64,000 nt of DNA from Betaproteobacteria bacterium. GTDB lineage: Bacteria; Pseudomonadota; Gammaproteobacteria; Burkholderiales; SG8-41. The DNA is taken from contig JAHFRL010000009.1 of assembly GCA_023266235.1 (NCBI GenBank), forward strand, positions 1-64,000, written 5' to 3'. The first letter of the stretch is position 1; every line of letters starts with the position of its first letter. The position numbers and the translations under genes are program-made. Below, one piece after another: positions 24,554 through 32,784 of this stretch. The notes under the pieces are model-generated. The model was not told where the DNA came from. It did not search any database and saw only the letters and a program-made list of their open reading frames with translations.

Positions 24554-25041
24554 GCGAAACTCTGTACCCGATCGCGGTCGAGGTCAACGGCGTGCAGCGC
24601 ATGGCGCAAGTACCGGCGCGGCTCTCGCTCGTCGACTGGCTGCGCGAAGAATTGCGTCTGACCGGCACGCACGTCGGCTGCGAACACGGCATCTGCGGCG
24701 CGTGCTCGATCATGCTCGACGGCGAGCCGGTCCGCTCGTGCCTCATGTATGCAGTGCAGGCGAACGGACACCGCGTGACCACGGTGGAAGGGCTCGGCAA
24801 GCCCGACGGATCGTTGAGCGTATTGCAGGACAGTTTCTGCCACCTGCACGGTCTGCAGTGCGGCTACTGCACGCCGGGCATGCTGATCGCGGCGCAGGGA
24901 TTGCTCAACACCACGCCGCGCCCGACGGACGAGCAGATCCGCGAGGCGATCGGCGGCAACCTGTGCCGCTGCACCGGCTACCAGCAGATCGTGGACGCGG
25001 TGAAGCACGCCGCCGGGCGGCTCGCCGCGGCAAATAAGTGA
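24550..25041 (+). CDS. Molybdenum hydroxylase 2Fe-2S subunit (CoxS type)
   Basis: 163 residues. The N-terminal plant-type [2Fe-2S] site is C-E-H-G-I-C-G-A-C with a later C in EPVRSCLMY, and the second, helical site is CGYCTPGM and CRCTGYQQ. Both clusters are therefore complete. It hands electrons from the Mo centre to the FAD subunit. The start is a GTG overlapping the FAD-subunit stop. A 142-base gap with an 8-bp-period repeat separates it from the large-subunit gene, unusual in an otherwise tightly packed operon. Confidence 0.92.
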   Translation: MSETLYPIAVEVNGVQRMAQVPARLSLVDWLREELRLTGTHVGCEHGICGACSIMLDGEPVRSCLMYAVQANGHRVTTVEGLGKPDGSLSVLQDSFCHLHGLQCGYCTPGMLIAAQGLLNTTPRPTDEQIREAIGGNLCRCTGYQQIVDAVKHAAGRLAAANK

Positions 25042-25050
25042 CTCAACTGC

Positions 25051-25167
25051 AACCCTTCGACGCAAAGTCGCAAAGACAATCAAGAGATACAAATCGACAT
25101 CACGCATTACGTAGCCGACATTCATTCCTGCTTTCCTTTGCGGCTTTGCGCCTCTGCGTCAAGGTCT
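25051..25167. repeat. 8-bp-period inverted arms between CoxS and CoxL genes
   Basis: Left arm GACGCAAAGTCGCAAAGAC near 25059-25077 and right arm TTTGCGGCTTTGCGCC at 25137-25152 followed by TCTGCGTC are made of 8-base units (GNCGCAAA and its complement) in opposite orientation around about 55 unrelated bases. The element occupies nearly all of the gap inside the operon and could form a long imperfect hairpin in the message. Confidence 0.6.
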
Positions 25168-25183
25168 TGGGGTTGATCCGGTC

Positions 25184-27586
25184 GTGACTCAGCTATTTCG
25201 TTACATCGGGAAAAAGCGCCGGACCAAGGAGGACCCGCGTTTCGTGATGGGCCGCGGCCGCTTTGTCGCCGACATCGCGCTGCCCGGAATGAAGCATGTT
25301 GCGCTGGTCGCCTCGCCGTATCCAAGCGCGCGGATACTCGCGATCAAAGCCGCGGCCGCGCTGGCGGTGCCGGGCGTGCATTACGTGCTGACCGGCGAGG
25401 AATTCTGCGCCGCCACCGACTCGCTCGCGATCGGCGTCGACACGCCCAAGGTGACGCGCTATGCGCTCGCCAAAGACGTCGTGCGCTACACCGGCGAGTG
25501 GGTCGCCGCGGTCGTCGCCGACACGCGCGCGATCGCCGAGGACGCCGCGGAACTGGTCGAAGTCGATTACGCGCCGATGCCGCACGTGATCGACCCCGAA
25601 CAGGCGGTAGCAGCCAGCAGCCCGCTCGTGCACCCGGCGCACGGCTCGAATATCCTGTTTCACCGGCGCTTTGTATGGGGGCCGGTCGAGCAGGCATTCG
25701 CAACAGCCGAGCACAAGCTTGCGCTGCGCGCGGTATGGGGACGCAGCTCGACGGTGCCGATCGAAACGTTCGGCGTCGCGGCGCAGTGGGACCCGGGCCA
25801 GCAAATGCTCGACATCTGGGCGTCGATCCAGATGCCCAAGTATCCCGACCAGGCGGCGCGCGCGCTGCGGCTGCCCGGCAACGCGGTGCGCGTGCATTAC
25901 GACGTGGACGTCGGCGGCAGCTACGGCGTCAAGCGCGGCATCAAGCACACGGTGCTCGTCGGCTATCTCGCGAAACGCCTCGGCATGCCGGTGCGGCTGA
26001 TCGAAGACCGGCTCGAGAACATGCGCGGCGGCGACGCGCACGGCCCCGACCGGATTTTCGACATGCAGGTCGCGTTCGATCGCGACGGCACCATCCGCGC
26101 GCTCAAGATCCGCGCGCTCGACGACGTCGGCGCGTATGCGGGCCGCTCGCCGCTGCAGCTCGGCAAGCCGGTCTCCGCGATCTGCGGTCCTTACCGCATC
26201 GCCGCCGTCGAATACGAACCGACTTCCGTGATGACGAACAAAACGCCGCAGGAAGCGGTGCGCGGGTTCGGCCAGTCGCCGACCAATTTCGCGCTCGAGC
26301 GCACCATCGACCACGTCGCGCGCCATCTCGGCATGGACCGCATCGAGCTGCGCCGCAAAAACCTGATCCGCAAGGAAGAGTTCCCGTACCGCATCCCGAG
26401 CGGCTCGACTTACGACTCGGGCGACTACCACACCGTGCTCGACAAGGCACTCGCCGCAATCGATTACCCGGCGCTCGTCGCCGAGCGCGACCGGGCGCGC
26501 CGCGCGGGACAGCTCGCCGGCATCGGGATTTCGACCTGCCTCGAGCCGAGCGGCGGCAATTCCGCGTTCGAGCCGCTGTTCAATCCAAAAAACGACACCA
26601 CCACCTGGATGGACTCGTGCCTGGTGCGCGTCGATCTCTCGGGCGCGATCACCGGCGTGATGGGCACTTCCTCTGCCGGCCAGGGCCACGAGACCCTCGT
26701 GTCCACCGTGATCGGCGAAGTGCTCGAGCGCGATCCGGCGGGCATCCGCGTCGTGCGCGCCGATTCGCTGTCGGCGCTGCCTTCCAACAGCCCCGTCGGC
26801 AGCCGCATGGCGATCATGCTCGGCGGCGCGGCGGCGGGCGCCGCGCGCAAGATCAAGGAAGCGCTGATCGAAATCGCCGCGCACAATCTTGGCTGCACGG
26901 CCGAGGCGATCGAATACCACGAGGGCAACGTCGCGGTGCGCGGCCATCCGGAAAAGCGCATGACGTGGGACGAGCTCGTCGCCATCGCGCACCGCAAATA
27001 CCACCAGATGCCGGCGGGGCTGGAGCCCGGGCTGCAGGCGAAATTCGTGTGGGAAGTCCCCACCGGCGGCGCGCTGCCGACCGCCGACGGCATAATCCAG
27101 ATCTACCCGTGCTACGCATTTGAAACCCATATCGTGTACGTCGAAATCGATCCCGAGACCGCCAAGCCGTCGCTGCGTAAGTACGTGTGCGGACACGATT
27201 GCGGCGTGATGATCAATCCCGACATCGTGCACGGCATGACCTACGGCGGCATCGCACACGGCATCGGCGCCGCGCTCTACGAGAAATTCGCCTACACCGA
27301 GGACGGCCAGCTCGAGAGCGGCACCTTCGTGGACTACCTGATTCCGAGCGCCATGGAAATACCGGCGATCGCCATCGTCGATCACTGCACGCCCTCGCCG
27401 CTCACGACCTTCGGGCAGAAAGGCTCGGGCGAGGCTGGCTATCTCGGCGCGCCCGCCGCGGTCGCCAACGCGATCAACGATGCACTCGCTCCGCTCGGCG
27501 CGAGCATTGAAACCCTGCCGATCACGCAGGACGCGCTGTGGCACGTTATCGAAACCGGCAAAACCAAAACACCTGTTCCCGCTTGA
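25184..27586 (+). CDS. Molybdenum hydroxylase large subunit (CoxL/aldehyde oxidase type)
   Basis: 800 residues, the usual length for the molybdopterin cytosine dinucleotide-binding subunit. Family motifs: KRRTKEDPRFVMGRGRFVAD at the start, VDVGGSYGVKRG, QEAVRGFGQSPTNFALER, SSAGQGHETL, and near the end GQKGSGEAGYLGAPAA, which carries the catalytic glutamate. The start is a GTG. The AYRxS-type loop of true CO dehydrogenases is not present, so CO oxidation is unlikely. With the FAD and Fe-S subunits upstream it forms an alpha-beta-gamma hydroxylase, perhaps acting with the divergent UbiD decarboxylase on one aromatic substrate. Confidence 0.92.
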   Translation: MTQLFRYIGKKRRTKEDPRFVMGRGRFVADIALPGMKHVALVASPYPSARILAIKAAAALAVPGVHYVLTGEEFCAATDSLAIGVDTPKVTRYALAKDVVRYTGEWVAAVVADTRAIAEDAAELVEVDYAPMPHVIDPEQAVAASSPLVHPAHGSNILFHRRFVWGPVEQAFATAEHKLALRAVWGRSSTVPIETFGVAAQWDPGQQMLDIWASIQMPKYPDQAARALRLPGNAVRVHYDVDVGGSYGVKRGIKHTVLVGYLAKRLGMPVRLIEDRLENMRGGDAHGPDRIFDMQVAFDRDGTIRALKIRALDDVGAYAGRSPLQLGKPVSAICGPYRIAAVEYEPTSVMTNKTPQEAVRGFGQSPTNFALERTIDHVARHLGMDRIELRRKNLIRKEEFPYRIPSGSTYDSGDYHTVLDKALAAIDYPALVAERDRARRAGQLAGIGISTCLEPSGGNSAFEPLFNPKNDTTTWMDSCLVRVDLSGAITGVMGTSSAGQGHETLVSTVIGEVLERDPAGIRVVRADSLSALPSNSPVGSRMAIMLGGAAAGAARKIKEALIEIAAHNLGCTAEAIEYHEGNVAVRGHPEKRMTWDELVAIAHRKYHQMPAGLEPGLQAKFVWEVPTGGALPTADGIIQIYPCYAFETHIVYVEIDPETAKPSLRKYVCGHDCGVMINPDIVHGMTYGGIAHGIGAALYEKFAYTEDGQLESGTFVDYLIPSAMEIPAIAIVDHCTPSPLTTFGQKGSGEAGYLGAPAAVANAINDALAPLGASIETLPITQDALWHVIETGKTKTPVPA

Positions 27587-27679
27587 TGCAGTATCGCGAG
27601 GCGGCACGGGATGCAGCGCACGCTTGACGGCCCGTCACTGGGTGGGGTACGATTTCAGAAAATACGAATTCTGACTATT

Positions 27680-27922
27680 ATGGAAACGACCGAACTGGAC
27701 ACCTCCGAAATCGAACTGCGTGAGCGCGGGCAACTAACGCTGCCCAAATCGCTGCGCGACGCCCTGCATCTCGAAACCGGCGACGCGCTGCGCGCGGTTA
27801 AGATCGCCAACGCCATCGTCTTGACTCCCCAGCGCATGGATCTCGACGCTCTGCGCAAGCAGATGCGCAAGCTCATGAAACAACACGGCGTGAGCGCCGA
27901 AGAGCTGCTGCGCGATTTGTGA
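27680..27922 (+). CDS. AbrB/MazE-type antitoxin
   Basis: 80 residues from the ATG at 27680. The first half (IELRERGQLTLPKSLRDALH, then LETGDALRAVKIANAIVL) is a swapped-hairpin AbrB domain; the second half is a charged helix (LRKQMRKLMKQHGVSAEELL) that would bind the toxin. It overlaps the PIN-domain gene by 4 bases (GTGA). It should repress its own promoter and neutralise the partner. Confidence 0.75.
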   Translation: METTELDTSEIELRERGQLTLPKSLRDALHLETGDALRAVKIANAIVLTPQRMDLDALRKQMRKLMKQHGVSAEELLRDL

Positions 27923-28338
27923 TCACGGTTTTTCTCGATAGCAACGTTCTCATTTCCACCTTGATCGGCTCGGCGCACTCAGCGCCCGTGGTGCTGGTGG
28001 ATTGGCTCGCCAGCAGCCACGCCGCCACGCTGATAACGGGCCGCTGCTGTATTCAAGAAGTGGAAAAGAATCTCGCGCGTAAACTGCCGCAAGCGCAGCC
28101 GCTGTGGCGACAATTTATGATCGCAAGCGGTATTCGCATCGTGCCTTGCCCGCGCAAATCCATCGCCGGCATTAACGCCAAGGATGCGGCCATTATCGCC
28201 GCCGCCGTTGCTGCCGCTGCAACACATTTTGTGACGGGCGATAAGCGCCTGCTTGCGGAAATGCGCGCCGCGAAATCCAAGTTGCCGCAAGCGCTGATGC
28301 CGCGAGAGATGCTGGAGGCGCTGCTCACGCAAGGCTAG
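27919..28338 (+). CDS. PIN-domain toxin
   Basis: 139 residues from a GTG overlapping the antitoxin stop. VFLDSNVLIS gives the first acidic residue, NAKDAAIIAAA and THFVTGDKRLL the later ones, and QEVEKNLARKL the helix glutamate, so the four-acid PIN nuclease centre looks complete. Such proteins cut RNA (VapC-like). The pair with the AbrB-type gene is a type II toxin-antitoxin module and is the second of three such modules in the window. It ends 7 bases before the amidohydrolase gene at 28346. Confidence 0.75.
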   Translation: MITVFLDSNVLISTLIGSAHSAPVVLVDWLASSHAATLITGRCCIQEVEKNLARKLPQAQPLWRQFMIASGIRIVPCPRKSIAGINAKDAAIIAAAVAAAATHFVTGDKRLLAEMRAAKSKLPQALMPREMLEALLTQG

Positions 28339-28345
28339 TTTAACC

Positions 28346-29359
28346 ATGAAACCCATCGTCATCGACATCCATGCGCACTTCACTCCCAAATTCCTGTTTG
28401 AGCGCTTCGACGCGCACGCCGCGAAATTTCCCGGCGTGAAGCTCCTGCGCGATGACAAAGGAATGCGCATGCAGTTTCCGGGCACCGAGCCCACGCGCCC
28501 GCTCATGCCCAGGCTCTCGGATCTCGCCGACCGCCGCGCATGGATGGACAGGAATGGCATCGACCATCAACTGGTCGGCGGCTGGCTCGACAGCTTCGGC
28601 TACGAACTGCCCGCGAAGGAAGGACTCGCGTGGAGCCGCTTCATGAACATTTGCATGCGGGAGCAGCTGCGCGACGAGCCACGCTTCACGCCGCTCGCGA
28701 CCGTGCCGCTGCAGGACGGCAAGCTCGCCGCCGAGGTGCTGGGCGAGGCGATGGCCGAAGACTTCGGCGGCGTGATGATAGGCACGCTGCCGAAAGGCAT
28801 AGCCGGCGGCAACCTCGACGATCCGTCGCTCGACCCGTTCTGGGACACGGCGTCCAGACTCGGCGCCGCGGTCTACCTGCACCCGATGTTCGTCTGCGGC
28901 GAGCCGCGGCTGGGCGACTACGACCTCGTGAACGCAATCGGGCGCCTGGTTGACACCTCGATCGCGGCGTCGCGGCTGCTGTGCTCGGGGCACCTGCTCA
29001 AGTACCCGGGCATGAAGTTCATCCTGTCGCACGGCGGCGGCACTCTGCCGTACGCGCTCGGGCGGCTTGCGCGCAGCCACCAGGCCGCGCCGGGCAAGGT
29101 CGCCGATCCGCGCCAGGGCTTCGCGACGATGTACTTCGACTCGTGCGTGTTCGACGTCGACTCGCTCGAATACCTGGCCCGCAAAGCCGGCGTTGAGCGC
29201 GTAATGCTCGGCTCCGACGCGCCGTTCCCGATCGGCGACCCGGAGCCGAAGAAAGTCATAGCGAACGGGAACTTCACGGCGGCGCAGAAAAACGACATGC
29301 TCAGCGCGACCGCGCAGAGCGTATTTCGCGTACGATCCGATTGCTGGTGCGGGAGCTGA
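28346..29359 (+). CDS. Amidohydrolase-family protein (ACMSD-like)
   Basis: 337 residues. Metal ligands are visible as DIHAHF near the start, YLHPMF in the middle, SHGGG later and GSDAPFPIGD near the end, the full set for a metal-dependent amidohydrolase of the 2-amino-3-carboxymuconate semialdehyde decarboxylase type. Such enzymes decarboxylate or hydrolyse ring-cleavage products and aromatic acids. It is followed 2 bases later by a Bug receptor gene (29362) and then a second receptor, so it is probably in an uptake-and-degradation operon. Confidence 0.85.
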   Translation: MKPIVIDIHAHFTPKFLFERFDAHAAKFPGVKLLRDDKGMRMQFPGTEPTRPLMPRLSDLADRRAWMDRNGIDHQLVGGWLDSFGYELPAKEGLAWSRFMNICMREQLRDEPRFTPLATVPLQDGKLAAEVLGEAMAEDFGGVMIGTLPKGIAGGNLDDPSLDPFWDTASRLGAAVYLHPMFVCGEPRLGDYDLVNAIGRLVDTSIAASRLLCSGHLLKYPGMKFILSHGGGTLPYALGRLARSHQAAPGKVADPRQGFATMYFDSCVFDVDSLEYLARKAGVERVMLGSDAPFPIGDPEPKKVIANGNFTAAQKNDMLSATAQSVFRVRSDCWCGS

Positions 29360-29361
29360 CC

Positions 29362-30465
29362 ATGACACATCTCGGAAAACAAAAACAACAGTTTGCCCCC
29401 GATGAACGCCGATGGACACAGATAAGATCAAAGGCGCTGACGGTTTTTCCTGAGTCGTCTCGATTTTCATCGGCGTCAATCGGCGTTCATCGGCGGTTGC
29501 ATTGGCTTTGGGGATTTTGCGCCGGCGCGGCGGCAGTGACAGTGGTGCAGGCAAGCGCATGGGCCCAGAGTTGGCCGACGAAAACGCTGCGGGTGGTCGT
29601 GCCGTTTACGGCCGGCAGCGCCACCGACATCACCGCGCGCCTGGTTGCCGAACGGCTCTCGGCGCAGCTCGGCCAGATCATCGTGGTCGAAAACCGCCCG
29701 GGCGCGGGAGGCACCATCGGCGTGGGAGTCGTCGCCAGGGCGGAACCCGACGGCTACACGATACTCGTGCACTCCTCCTCGTTTACCGTAACGCCGTCCA
29801 CCTATCCCAACCAGCCGTACGACACCGCGCGCGACTTCTCCGGCATCACGCCGCTCGCCAACCTGCCCAACGTGCTCGTGATCGCGCCGTCGAAAGGCCT
29901 GCGCTCGGTGAAGGAACTGGTGGCCGCCGCCAAGGCGAAGCCGGGCGCGCTGACCTACGCGTCCGCGGGCGCCGGCAGCGCAACGCAGCTCAACGCCGAA
30001 CGCTTCCGTCTCGGCGCCGGATTCGAGGCGGTGCACGTGCCGTTCAAGGGTACGCCCGAAGCGCTCACGGAAATACTGACCGGGCGCGTGGATTATTACT
30101 TCTGTCCCGTGCTGTCGGTGCTGCAGTTCATCAAGGAAGGCAAGCTGCTCGCGCTGGCGGCCGGCAGCACCAAACGCTCATCGGCGCTGCCGGACCTGCT
30201 CACCACGCTCGAGGCGGGAATCCCGAACTCGGACTACAACTTCTGGGTCGGCATGATCGTGCCCGCAAAAACCTCGCGCGACATCGTGGCGAAGCTGCAC
30301 CAGCAGACGCTGCAAGCGCTGCAGGCGCCGGACATGAAGGAGCGCATGGCGAAACTCGGCGCCGAGCCGATGATCATGACGCCGGCGCAGTTCGACGCCT
30401 ATATCCGCAACGAGATCGCCTCCAACGCGGGGCTCGTCAAGGCCGCCGCGATCAAGGTGAATTGA
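29362..30465 (+). CDS. Bug/TctC-family receptor with in-frame spacer repeat
   Basis: 367 residues from the ATG at 29362 (GGGAG upstream), about 35-40 longer than relatives. The extra part is residues 12-46, translated from the 10-bp-period repeat at 29398-29500 (reading SASIGVHRR at its end). It is followed by a normal signal core (FCAGAAAVTVVQASAWAQS) and mature start WPTKTLRVVVPFTAG. The loop ENRPGAGGTIGVGVVARAEP and the C-terminal TPAQFDAYIRNEIASN are standard. A TTG at 29498 could be the true start, leaving the repeat as leader. It follows the amidohydrolase and precedes a second receptor. Confidence 0.8.
   Translation: MTHLGKQKQQFAPDERRWTQIRSKALTVFPESSRFSSASIGVHRRLHWLWGFCAGAAAVTVVQASAWAQSWPTKTLRVVVPFTAGSATDITARLVAERLSAQLGQIIVVENRPGAGGTIGVGVVARAEPDGYTILVHSSSFTVTPSTYPNQPYDTARDFSGITPLANLPNVLVIAPSKGLRSVKELVAAAKAKPGALTYASAGAGSATQLNAERFRLGAGFEAVHVPFKGTPEALTEILTGRVDYYFCPVLSVLQFIKEGKLLALAAGSTKRSSALPDLLTTLEAGIPNSDYNFWVGMIVPAKTSRDIVAKLHQQTLQALQAPDMKERMAKLGAEPMIMTPAQFDAYIRNEIASNAGLVKAAAIKVN
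29398..29500. repeat. 10-bp-period repeat with inverted arms inside a Bug gene
   Basis: Left arm CCGATGAACGCCGATGGACA at 29399-29418 and right arm TCAATCGGCGTTCATCGGCG at 29476-29495 consist of 10-base units in opposite orientation around a core of about 45 bases. It has no in-frame stop in the Bug reading frame. Same family as 4738-4779 and 58703-58860. Confidence 0.75.
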
Positions 30466-30488
30466 ACCGCATGAGGAAGGAAAAAAGG

Positions 30489-31463
30489 ATGAAAATCTCC
30501 GGGCTGATGGCGAAAGTATTTGCGGGCTGCGTTGCGACGGGGCTGTTTTCCGGTGCCTGCGCCCAGCCGTATCCGTCGAAACCGATCCGGTTGCTGGTGC
30601 CGTTCGGCCCCGGCGGCGTCGGCGACATCACTTCCCGCGCGGTCACGCAGAAAATGGGCGAGGCGATGGGCCAGCAGATCATCATCGACAACCGTCCGAG
30701 CGCGGGCGGCATCGTCGCCACCGAGCTGGTCGCGAAATCCGAGCCCGACGGCTACACGCTGATGCTGCTGAACAACACCAATGCAGTGAGCGCGGCGATG
30801 TTCAAGAAGCTGCCCTACGACACGGTCAGGGATTTCGCGATGGTCTCCACCCTCGGTGCGTTCAGTCTCGGCGTGCTGGTGAGCCCCGATTCGCCCGTCA
30901 GGACGCTCAAGGACCTGATCGCGCAGGCCAACGCCAGCCCGGGCAAGTTCAATATCGGCACCATCAACATCGGCACCACGCAGTACCTGTCGGCCGAGTT
31001 GCTCAAGTCGATGGCGGGGCTGGACGCGGTGACGGTGCCGTTCAACAACACGGCGGGCGTGCTCACGGCGTTGCGGGGCAACAACGTGCAGGTGGCGTTC
31101 GAGTTCCTGCCGCCGGTGATCGGACAGATCAAGGCCGGCGGCCTGCGCGCCATCGCGGTAACGTCGGGCACCCGCTTCGCGCTGCTGCCCGAGGTACCGA
31201 CGTTGGCCCAAAGCGGCCTGCCCGGCTACGAGGTCACTTCGTGGAACGGCATTGCCGTGCCGGCGAAAACGCCCAGGGCGGTCGTCGAGCGCCTGAACAA
31301 GGAAATCCGCGCGGCGGTCGACTCACCGCAGATCAGGAGCCGTTTCCAGGAACTCGGCGTCGAGCAGAACGTGAGTACGCCCGAAGGCATGCGCAAGTTC
31401 CTGGTCGACGAGATCGCCAAGTGGAACGCGCTCATCGACAAGGCGAAGATACAAAGGCAGTGA
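30489..31463 (+). CDS. Bug/TctC-family periplasmic solute receptor
   Basis: 324 residues from the ATG at 30489, which has AGGAAGG 8 bases upstream; an ATG at 30471 contains that site and is less likely. Signal peptide ends FSGACAQ, then PYPSKPIRLLVPFGPGGVGD. The loop DNRPSAGGIVATELVAKSEP and the C-terminal TPEGMRKFLVDEIAKW follow the family. It is the second receptor in tandem after the amidohydrolase at 28346; the two receptors are only distantly alike, so they probably bind different acids rather than being a recent copy. Confidence 0.9.
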   Translation: MKISGLMAKVFAGCVATGLFSGACAQPYPSKPIRLLVPFGPGGVGDITSRAVTQKMGEAMGQQIIIDNRPSAGGIVATELVAKSEPDGYTLMLLNNTNAVSAAMFKKLPYDTVRDFAMVSTLGAFSLGVLVSPDSPVRTLKDLIAQANASPGKFNIGTINIGTTQYLSAELLKSMAGLDAVTVPFNNTAGVLTALRGNNVQVAFEFLPPVIGQIKAGGLRAIAVTSGTRFALLPEVPTLAQSGLPGYEVTSWNGIAVPAKTPRAVVERLNKEIRAAVDSPQIRSRFQELGVEQNVSTPEGMRKFLVDEIAKWNALIDKAKIQRQ

Positions 31464-31488
31464 CCAGGCAAAGTGGGGAATCTTTTGC

Positions 31489-31708
31489 CACAGAGGGTGC
31501 GGAGAACACCGAGAAAAGCAGCCCAAGCGCTCAACGCAGTGGACGCAGAGGACGCAGAGGTGCGCGGGGTAAGAATACGGGGGCGGTTTCAGAGCAGTGC
31601 ACGAGGCTATACCTGGTTCGTGAGCCATCCTGGGTCGCGCTATTTCACAAAGACGTGTCTTGTCGGCTTTCCTCTGCGAGCCACCGCGTCCTCTGCGACC
31701 TCTGCATT
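31489..31708. repeat. 9-bp-period repeat arms (CRCAGAGGN type)
   Basis: Left arms at 31489-31517 (CACAGAGGG, TGCGGAGAA, CACCGAGAA) and 31543-31564 (ACGCAGTGG, ACGCAGAGG, ACGCAGAGG) and a right arm at 31671-31708 (CCTCTGCGA, later CCTCTGCGA, CCTCTGCAT) have 9-base units; the right arm is inverted relative to the left. About 105 bases of unique DNA lie between. It fills the space between the Bug gene and the ABC_sub_bind gene. Confidence 0.65.
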
Positions 31709-31783
31709 GAGAGTTTCAGCAACCGGTCTGCTGTCCTTGACGTAAGCGAGCATAATAGACGCGCAGATTGGAGGGGGGAGTGA

Positions 31784-32779
31784 ATGAACAATCGCCGCAA
31801 ACTTCTTGTTGCGCTTGGCGCAGGCGCGCTCACTGCGCCGTTCGCTTCTTTCGCTCAACAATCTGGCAAAGTCTGGCGCGTTGGCTGGCTGATATACATT
31901 CGTCGGCCGGATATTCTCGACTCCCACTTTACAGGTGCGTTCCCGCGGGGCATGCGCGAGCTCGGCTATGTCGAGGGCAAGAACCTGGTGATCGAGTCGC
32001 GCTTTGCCGATTTCAAGCCGGAGCGGCTTCCGGGCCTAGCAGCCGAATTGGTGCAACTGAAAGTAGACGTGATCGTCTCTGGAAGCTCCCCAGCAACCAG
32101 GGCGGCACAGAAAGCGACCAGCACGATTCCAATTGTCATGTTGGCCGACTCAGACCCGGTCGGCAATGGCTTCGTCGCCAGCCTGGCGCGCCCCGGAGGC
32201 AACATCACCGGGCTCTCGACCATCGGTGTGGACACCAGTCCCAAGCTCCTGGAAATGCTCCGTAGCATGGTGCCCAAGCTCTCGCGTGTGGCCGTATTGG
32301 TGAATCCTGACGACCAGGTGGGGCAAACCTCGATTCTGAAGAGCGTCCGAGCCGCAGGCCAGAGAACCGGCGTAACGATCCTATCCTTTGACGCACGAGT
32401 TCCCCAGGAAATCGAGAATGCCTTTGCCCAGATGGTCCGCTGGAAAGCGGGAGCATTGATCGTGGCGCGTGGCCCGTTTCTCAACAACCAACCGCGCCTA
32501 ATCGCGGAGCTGGCGGCCAAGCATCGGCTACCGACAATTGCCGGCCTTACGGAATATGTGGAGGCCGGCGGTCTGATCAGCTATGGCCCGAGCCTCACCG
32601 ACCTGTTCCGGCGCGGAGCAACTTATGTGGACAAAATCTTCAAGGGCGCGAAGCCCGGCGATCTGCCGGTGGAGCAGCCCACGAAATTCGAGCTGTTCAT
32701 CAACCGCAAGACCGCGAAAGCGCTGGGCCTCGCTATCCCGCAGTCACTCCTGATAAGCGCCGATCAGGTGATCGAGTGA
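31784..32779 (+). CDS. ABC_sub_bind-family substrate-binding protein
   Basis: 331 residues. NNRRKLLVALGAGALTAPFA is a likely twin-arginine signal, followed by KVWRVGWLIYI. The body (GMRELGYVEGKNLVIESRFA, VDVIVSGSSPATRAAQ, SLARPGGNITGLS and a final KALGLAIPQSLLISADQVIE) is the ABC_sub_bind family (PF04392), periplasmic-binding-like proteins often found without their own transporter genes. GAGGGGGGAG lies just before the ATG. The base use is a little less GC-rich than its neighbours. No permease or ATPase lies next to it, so its partner is unknown. Confidence 0.85.
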   Translation: MNNRRKLLVALGAGALTAPFASFAQQSGKVWRVGWLIYIRRPDILDSHFTGAFPRGMRELGYVEGKNLVIESRFADFKPERLPGLAAELVQLKVDVIVSGSSPATRAAQKATSTIPIVMLADSDPVGNGFVASLARPGGNITGLSTIGVDTSPKLLEMLRSMVPKLSRVAVLVNPDDQVGQTSILKSVRAAGQRTGVTILSFDARVPQEIENAFAQMVRWKAGALIVARGPFLNNQPRLIAELAAKHRLPTIAGLTEYVEAGGLISYGPSLTDLFRRGATYVDKIFKGAKPGDLPVEQPTKFELFINRKTAKALGLAIPQSLLISADQVIE

Positions 32780-32784
32780 ATGTG

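Noticed and set aside
25184..27586. Carbon monoxide dehydrogenase (CoxL)
   Set aside because: The active-site loop typical of true CO dehydrogenase is not seen and the neighbours (UbiD) point to an organic substrate.
25193..27607. 804-residue open frame on the minus strand
   Set aside because: It is the antisense shadow of the molybdenum hydroxylase large subunit; the plus-strand protein has all family motifs, and the shadow has arginine/histidine-rich composition with no domain.
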